Origin: Caulobacteraceae bacterium
GTDB taxonomy: Bacteria > Pseudomonadota > Alphaproteobacteria > Caulobacterales > Caulobacteraceae
Direction of reading: 5' to 3'
NCBI GenBank assembly: GCA_947452665.1
Contig: CANGEH010000080.1
Coordinates: 1-8,566, forward strand
DNA length: 8,566 nt
The position numbers and the translations under genes are program-made. Positions 7,100-8,566 of this stretch are shown one piece after another. Each line of letters starts with the position of its first letter. Position 1 is the first letter of the stretch. Below the pieces are notes generated by a model that saw only the letters and a list, made by a program, of their open reading frames with translations, made no database searches and was not told where the DNA came from.

Positions 7100-7115
7100 C
7101 TGAGTCACTAACCCA

Positions 7116-7155
7116 TTCCCGGTAAGGCCTGAAACGGCGGGCTACTGCCCGGGAA
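7116..7155 (+). promoter_or_regulatory. Leader hairpin just upstream of the small ORF
   Basis: TTCCCGG (7116-7122) pairs perfectly with CCGGGAA (7149-7155) around a 26-nt loop. The 3' arm ends immediately before the AAGGGGG ribosome-binding region of the ORF starting at 7169, so the fold could affect ribosome access. Regulation is inference. Confidence 0.35.
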
Positions 7156-7168
7156 AGGGGGTGATGTC

Positions 7169-7306
7169 ATGCCCAGCAAACCAACGACTCACAAGCAGCC
7201 GATCAGTGCTAAGACTGGTCAATTCGTAAGTGCGGCCTACGCGGCCAAGCATCCGTCAACGACGGTTGTCTTGACCGTGAAGAACCCATCGAAAAAGAAG
7301 TCCTAA
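7169..7306 (+). CDS. Small lysine-rich protein of 45 aa, unknown function
   Basis: ATG at 7169-7171 and TAA at 7304-7306 encode 45 aa, rich in Lys, Thr and Ser. The centre reads ISAKTGQFVSAAYAAKHPST (12-31) and the tail ends NPSKKKS. From memory this resembles a family of small uncharacterised proteins with an (A/R)-K-T-G-x-F-V...A-x-x-HP-x-TTV pattern, but I cannot name a domain. Support for a real gene is a strong Shine-Dalgarno (AAGGGGGTG, about 6-8 nt upstream), a clean intrinsic terminator 11 bp after the stop, and a preceding hairpin. The high positive charge suggests nucleic-acid or ribosome contact, which is speculation. Direct repeats flank the cassette. There is no signal peptide or membrane segment. 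Confidence 0.65.
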   Translation: MPSKPTTHKQPISAKTGQFVSAAYAAKHPSTTVVLTVKNPSKKKS

Positions 7307-7317
7307 AGGGCTTCTGG

Positions 7318-7359
7318 CGGGCGACGTTTCTTTCCGGGACCGTCGCCCGTTTCCTTTTT
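7318..7359 (+). terminator. Rho-independent terminator of the small ORF
   Basis: CGGGCGACG (7318-7326) pairs perfectly with CGTCGCCCG (7341-7349), a 9-bp GC-rich stem with a 14-nt loop. It is followed directly by TTTCCTTTTT (7350-7359). Its position 11 bp after the stop at 7306 makes it the transcript end of the 45-aa gene and separates that gene from the next one. Confidence 0.85.
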
Positions 7360-7395
7360 CTCCCCCGATTCCTTTACCGGGGGGTTAACTCCAAA

Positions 7396-7414
7396 CTCGT
7401 GAGGCTTAGGCGGC
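7396..7414 (+). repeat. Direct repeat, right copy
   Basis: CTCGTGAGGCTTAGGCGGC is the second copy of the 7081-7099 repeat (two mismatches). It runs into a hairpin, CGGCGT (7411-7416) with ACGCCG (7426-7431), in the leader of the HEPN-like gene. Confidence 0.6.
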
Positions 7415-7462
7415 GTGCTCAGCATACGCCGAAGCACATCGTCCTCTTTAGGTGTTTCACCA

Positions 7463-8029
7463 GTGTCAAACACGGACTTCTCCGACTTCCACGAAACCGA
7501 AGCGTTTCAACCAACGATGCTGGCGCTTAGTCATTTCGCGATCCAGTGGAATTGGGCGGAGCATAGTTTCAACGTCCTGCTGTGGCAATACGTGGGAGAT
7601 ATGCAGACCGGGGCTATGTACACCGCTGGCCTTGGAAACCAATCAAGAGCCGACACACTCTTAGCGCTGGCACGAAAAAAGGAAAAAAACAAAGACGTTA
7701 TAAACAAGATAGAGTTTGTAGCCTCCGTGTTCGGCAAGCTGAAGTCCAACAGAAATTCTCTTTTACACGCGCACAGCATACATAAATATGAGGACGAAGA
7801 GAAGCCGAGGTGGATTAGAGCATCAAATAACCCTAAGAGCGTTCACATTTATTGCCACGCAGACAATTCAGACGTGACCCACAATTTTATGTGGGCTTCC
7901 GCTCTTGGCAACTGTCTTTTAGAGCTAATCGTGTACTACACGGGGACCGATAAAACTCCGCCATCGTTCGAAAGATTTCCCGAACCAAAAGTTCTGTTGC
8001 CCATTCCGATCCAGTTTCCAGAGCCATAA
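7463..8029 (+). CDS. Hypothetical protein with HEPN-like RNxxxH motif
   Basis: Product of 188 aa from the GTG at 7463, chosen because AGGTG (7450-7454) lies 8 nt upstream; an in-frame GTG at 7415 would add 16 residues but lacks a well-placed Shine-Dalgarno. The protein looks mostly helical. An N-terminal helix (about 18-46, rich in W, F, H, L) is followed by a Lys-rich segment (70-84) and then SNRNSLLHAHS, containing R97-N98-x3-H102. This fits the Rx4-6H catalytic motif of HEPN ribonucleases with the usual polar residue after Arg. A further hydrophobic helix (143-160) and a proline-rich tail follow. HEPN proteins often cleave RNA in toxin-antitoxin, Cas and anti-phage systems; the motif is short, so the assignment is tentative. 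No partner antitoxin is obvious. GC and codon use (AGA, ATA, TTA) differ from its neighbours, suggesting transfer. Confidence 0.7.
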   Translation: MSNTDFSDFHETEAFQPTMLALSHFAIQWNWAEHSFNVLLWQYVGDMQTGAMYTAGLGNQSRADTLLALARKKEKNKDVINKIEFVASVFGKLKSNRNSLLHAHSIHKYEDEEKPRWIRASNNPKSVHIYCHADNSDVTHNFMWASALGNCLLELIVYYTGTDKTPPSFERFPEPKVLLPIPIQFPEP

Positions 8030-8032
8030 CCC

Positions 8033-8072
8033 CCGCCTGAATCATCTCAAGTGTAACTTCAATCTCAGGCGG
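8033..8072 (+). terminator. Weak terminator-like hairpin between convergent genes
   Basis: CCGCCTGA (8033-8040) pairs perfectly with TCAGGCGG (8065-8072) around a 24-nt loop, 3 bp after the stop of the HEPN-like gene. No T tract follows on either strand, so efficient intrinsic termination is doubtful. It sits in the 104-bp gap between convergent genes. Confidence 0.3.
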
Positions 8073-8133
8073 CTTCGGGGAGGCGGGAATCATGTTGCTT
8101 TGTCATGTATATAATTGCCCAAACCATCCCCCC

Positions 8134-8566
8134 TCACGCCGCCGTATAGCCGCCGTCGATGACCAGTTCGGCCCCGGTCATGAAGCTGGATTCGTCGGAG
8201 GCGAGGAACACGATCCCGTCGGCGATTTCGCGGGCCAGGCCCATGCGGCCAAGGGCGTGGCGTGAAATGATCAGGTCGCGCATCTCATTGCCGTTTTCAG
8301 CCTCGTGCAGGGCATTGGTGACCATGGGGGTCTCGATAAAGCCGGGATGCACCGAATTGACCCGGATACCCAGCGGGGCCAGTTCTAGGGCGGTGGCCTT
8401 GGTCAGCATCAGGACCCCGCCCTTGGAGGCGCAATAAGCGCTCGCGCCAGCCATGCCGACCTTGCCGAGGATGGAGGACAGATTGATGATCGAGCCGCCG
8501 CCGCCCTCGGCCATGATGGGGGCAACCGCGCGCATGCCTAAAAACGTGCCGTCCAGATTGACCGAC
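8134..8566 (-). CDS. Short-chain dehydrogenase/reductase (classical SDR), 5' part outside the window
   Basis: The reading frame is open through the right edge, so the N-terminal cofactor motif (TGxxxGxG) is not visible. Upstream of the internal Met at 8535 the frame continues in the family pattern with SVNLDGTFLG. The visible part contains the catalytic Ser in INLSSILG, the YxxxK pair in YCASK (Tyr codon 8434-8436, Lys codon 8422-8424), the GIRVNSVHPGFIETPM segment after the active site, and the C-terminal FMTGAELVIDGGYTA typical of tetrameric classical SDRs. These are NAD(P)-dependent oxidoreductases acting on alcohols, ketones, sugars or steroids; the substrate is not predictable. TGA stop at 8134-8136. 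It converges with the HEPN-like gene and has native-like GC, so it probably marks the resumption of the core chromosome. Confidence 0.9.
   Translation of the reverse strand, partial: SVNLDGTFLGMRAVAPIMAEGGGGSIINLSSILGKVGMAGASAYCASKGGVLMLTKATALELAPLGIRVNSVHPGFIETPMVTNALHEAENGNEMRDLIISRHALGRMGLAREIADGIVFLASDESSFMTGAELVIDGGYTAA

Larger units (their letters stand above)
6605..8133. mobile_element. Putative small accessory insertion next to the tRNA 3' end
   Basis: Between the tRNA and the SDR gene lie a broken IS1595-family transposase, a 45-aa ORF cassette and an AT-richer HEPN-like gene, none resembling the housekeeping genes on either side. The 9-mer ACCATCCCC occurs at both borders (6601-6609 and 8123-8131). 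GC drops to about 42% over 7681-7860. No integrase is present and no convincing IS terminal inverted repeats were found, so if this is an insertion it is decayed or composite. The borders are inferred. Confidence 0.4.

Noticed and set aside
7100..7395. Integron gene cassette explanation for the repeat-flanked small ORF
   Set aside because: I found no GTTRRRY/RYYYAAC core-site pair at the cassette ends and no integrase; the flanking repeats do not resemble attC.
6605..8122. Intact IS1595-family element with passenger genes
   Set aside because: The transposase lacks its N-terminal half, and comparing the left end (after 6609) with the right end (before 8123) gave no convincing terminal inverted repeats.
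1..8566. CRISPR array
   Set aside because: No regularly spaced repeats with unique spacers were seen; the only direct repeats are the single pairs described.

Overview
The window looks like a chromosomal piece from a GC-rich alphaproteobacterium, possibly Caulobacterales or a relative. This is inferred from the protein families, from a hairpin-rich intergenic repeat of a kind common in that class, and from the GC level (about 62% in a 60-base sample of the peptidase gene). No marker gene fixes the genus.

Left part (1-6424, minus strand). After a suspicious G/C homopolymer foldback (1-54) and a 95-bp palindromic repeat (66-160) come four genes reading leftwards from about 5579 to 164: a secreted M20 metallopeptidase, a Rieske non-heme iron oxygenase, a PYROXD2/phytoene-desaturase-like FAD oxidoreductase, and an L-2-hydroxyglutarate-oxidase-like FAD oxidoreductase. 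The first three are separated by only 11 bp each, the fourth by 81 bp, so they probably form one transcription unit. A plausible reading is that the peptidase releases a substrate outside the cytoplasm and the three oxidative enzymes degrade it inside. The substrate is unknown and no Rieske reductase is visible. Upstream, a separate gene encodes a secreted SIMPL-domain (DUF541) protein.

Middle (6529-6604, plus strand). A complete tRNA with anticodon CAU and encoded CCA is most likely tRNA-Ile2, the lysidine-modified AUA reader.

Right part (6605-8133). An accessory segment starts directly at the tRNA 3' end. It holds a 5'-truncated IS1595-family transposase, a 45-aa lysine-rich small ORF with a structured leader and a strong intrinsic terminator, and an AT-richer gene (about 42% GC over 7681-7860) whose product carries an RNxxxH motif as in HEPN ribonucleases. 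A 19-nt imperfect direct repeat brackets the small-ORF cassette, and a 9-nt direct repeat (ACCATCCCC) brackets the whole segment. The tRNA-adjacent position, IS debris, composition shift and HEPN-like motif make this the most interesting part. It could be a small, decayed cargo or defence insertion, but function is not shown by sequence alone.

Right edge (8134-8566, minus strand). The 3' part of a classical short-chain dehydrogenase/reductase gene runs off the window.
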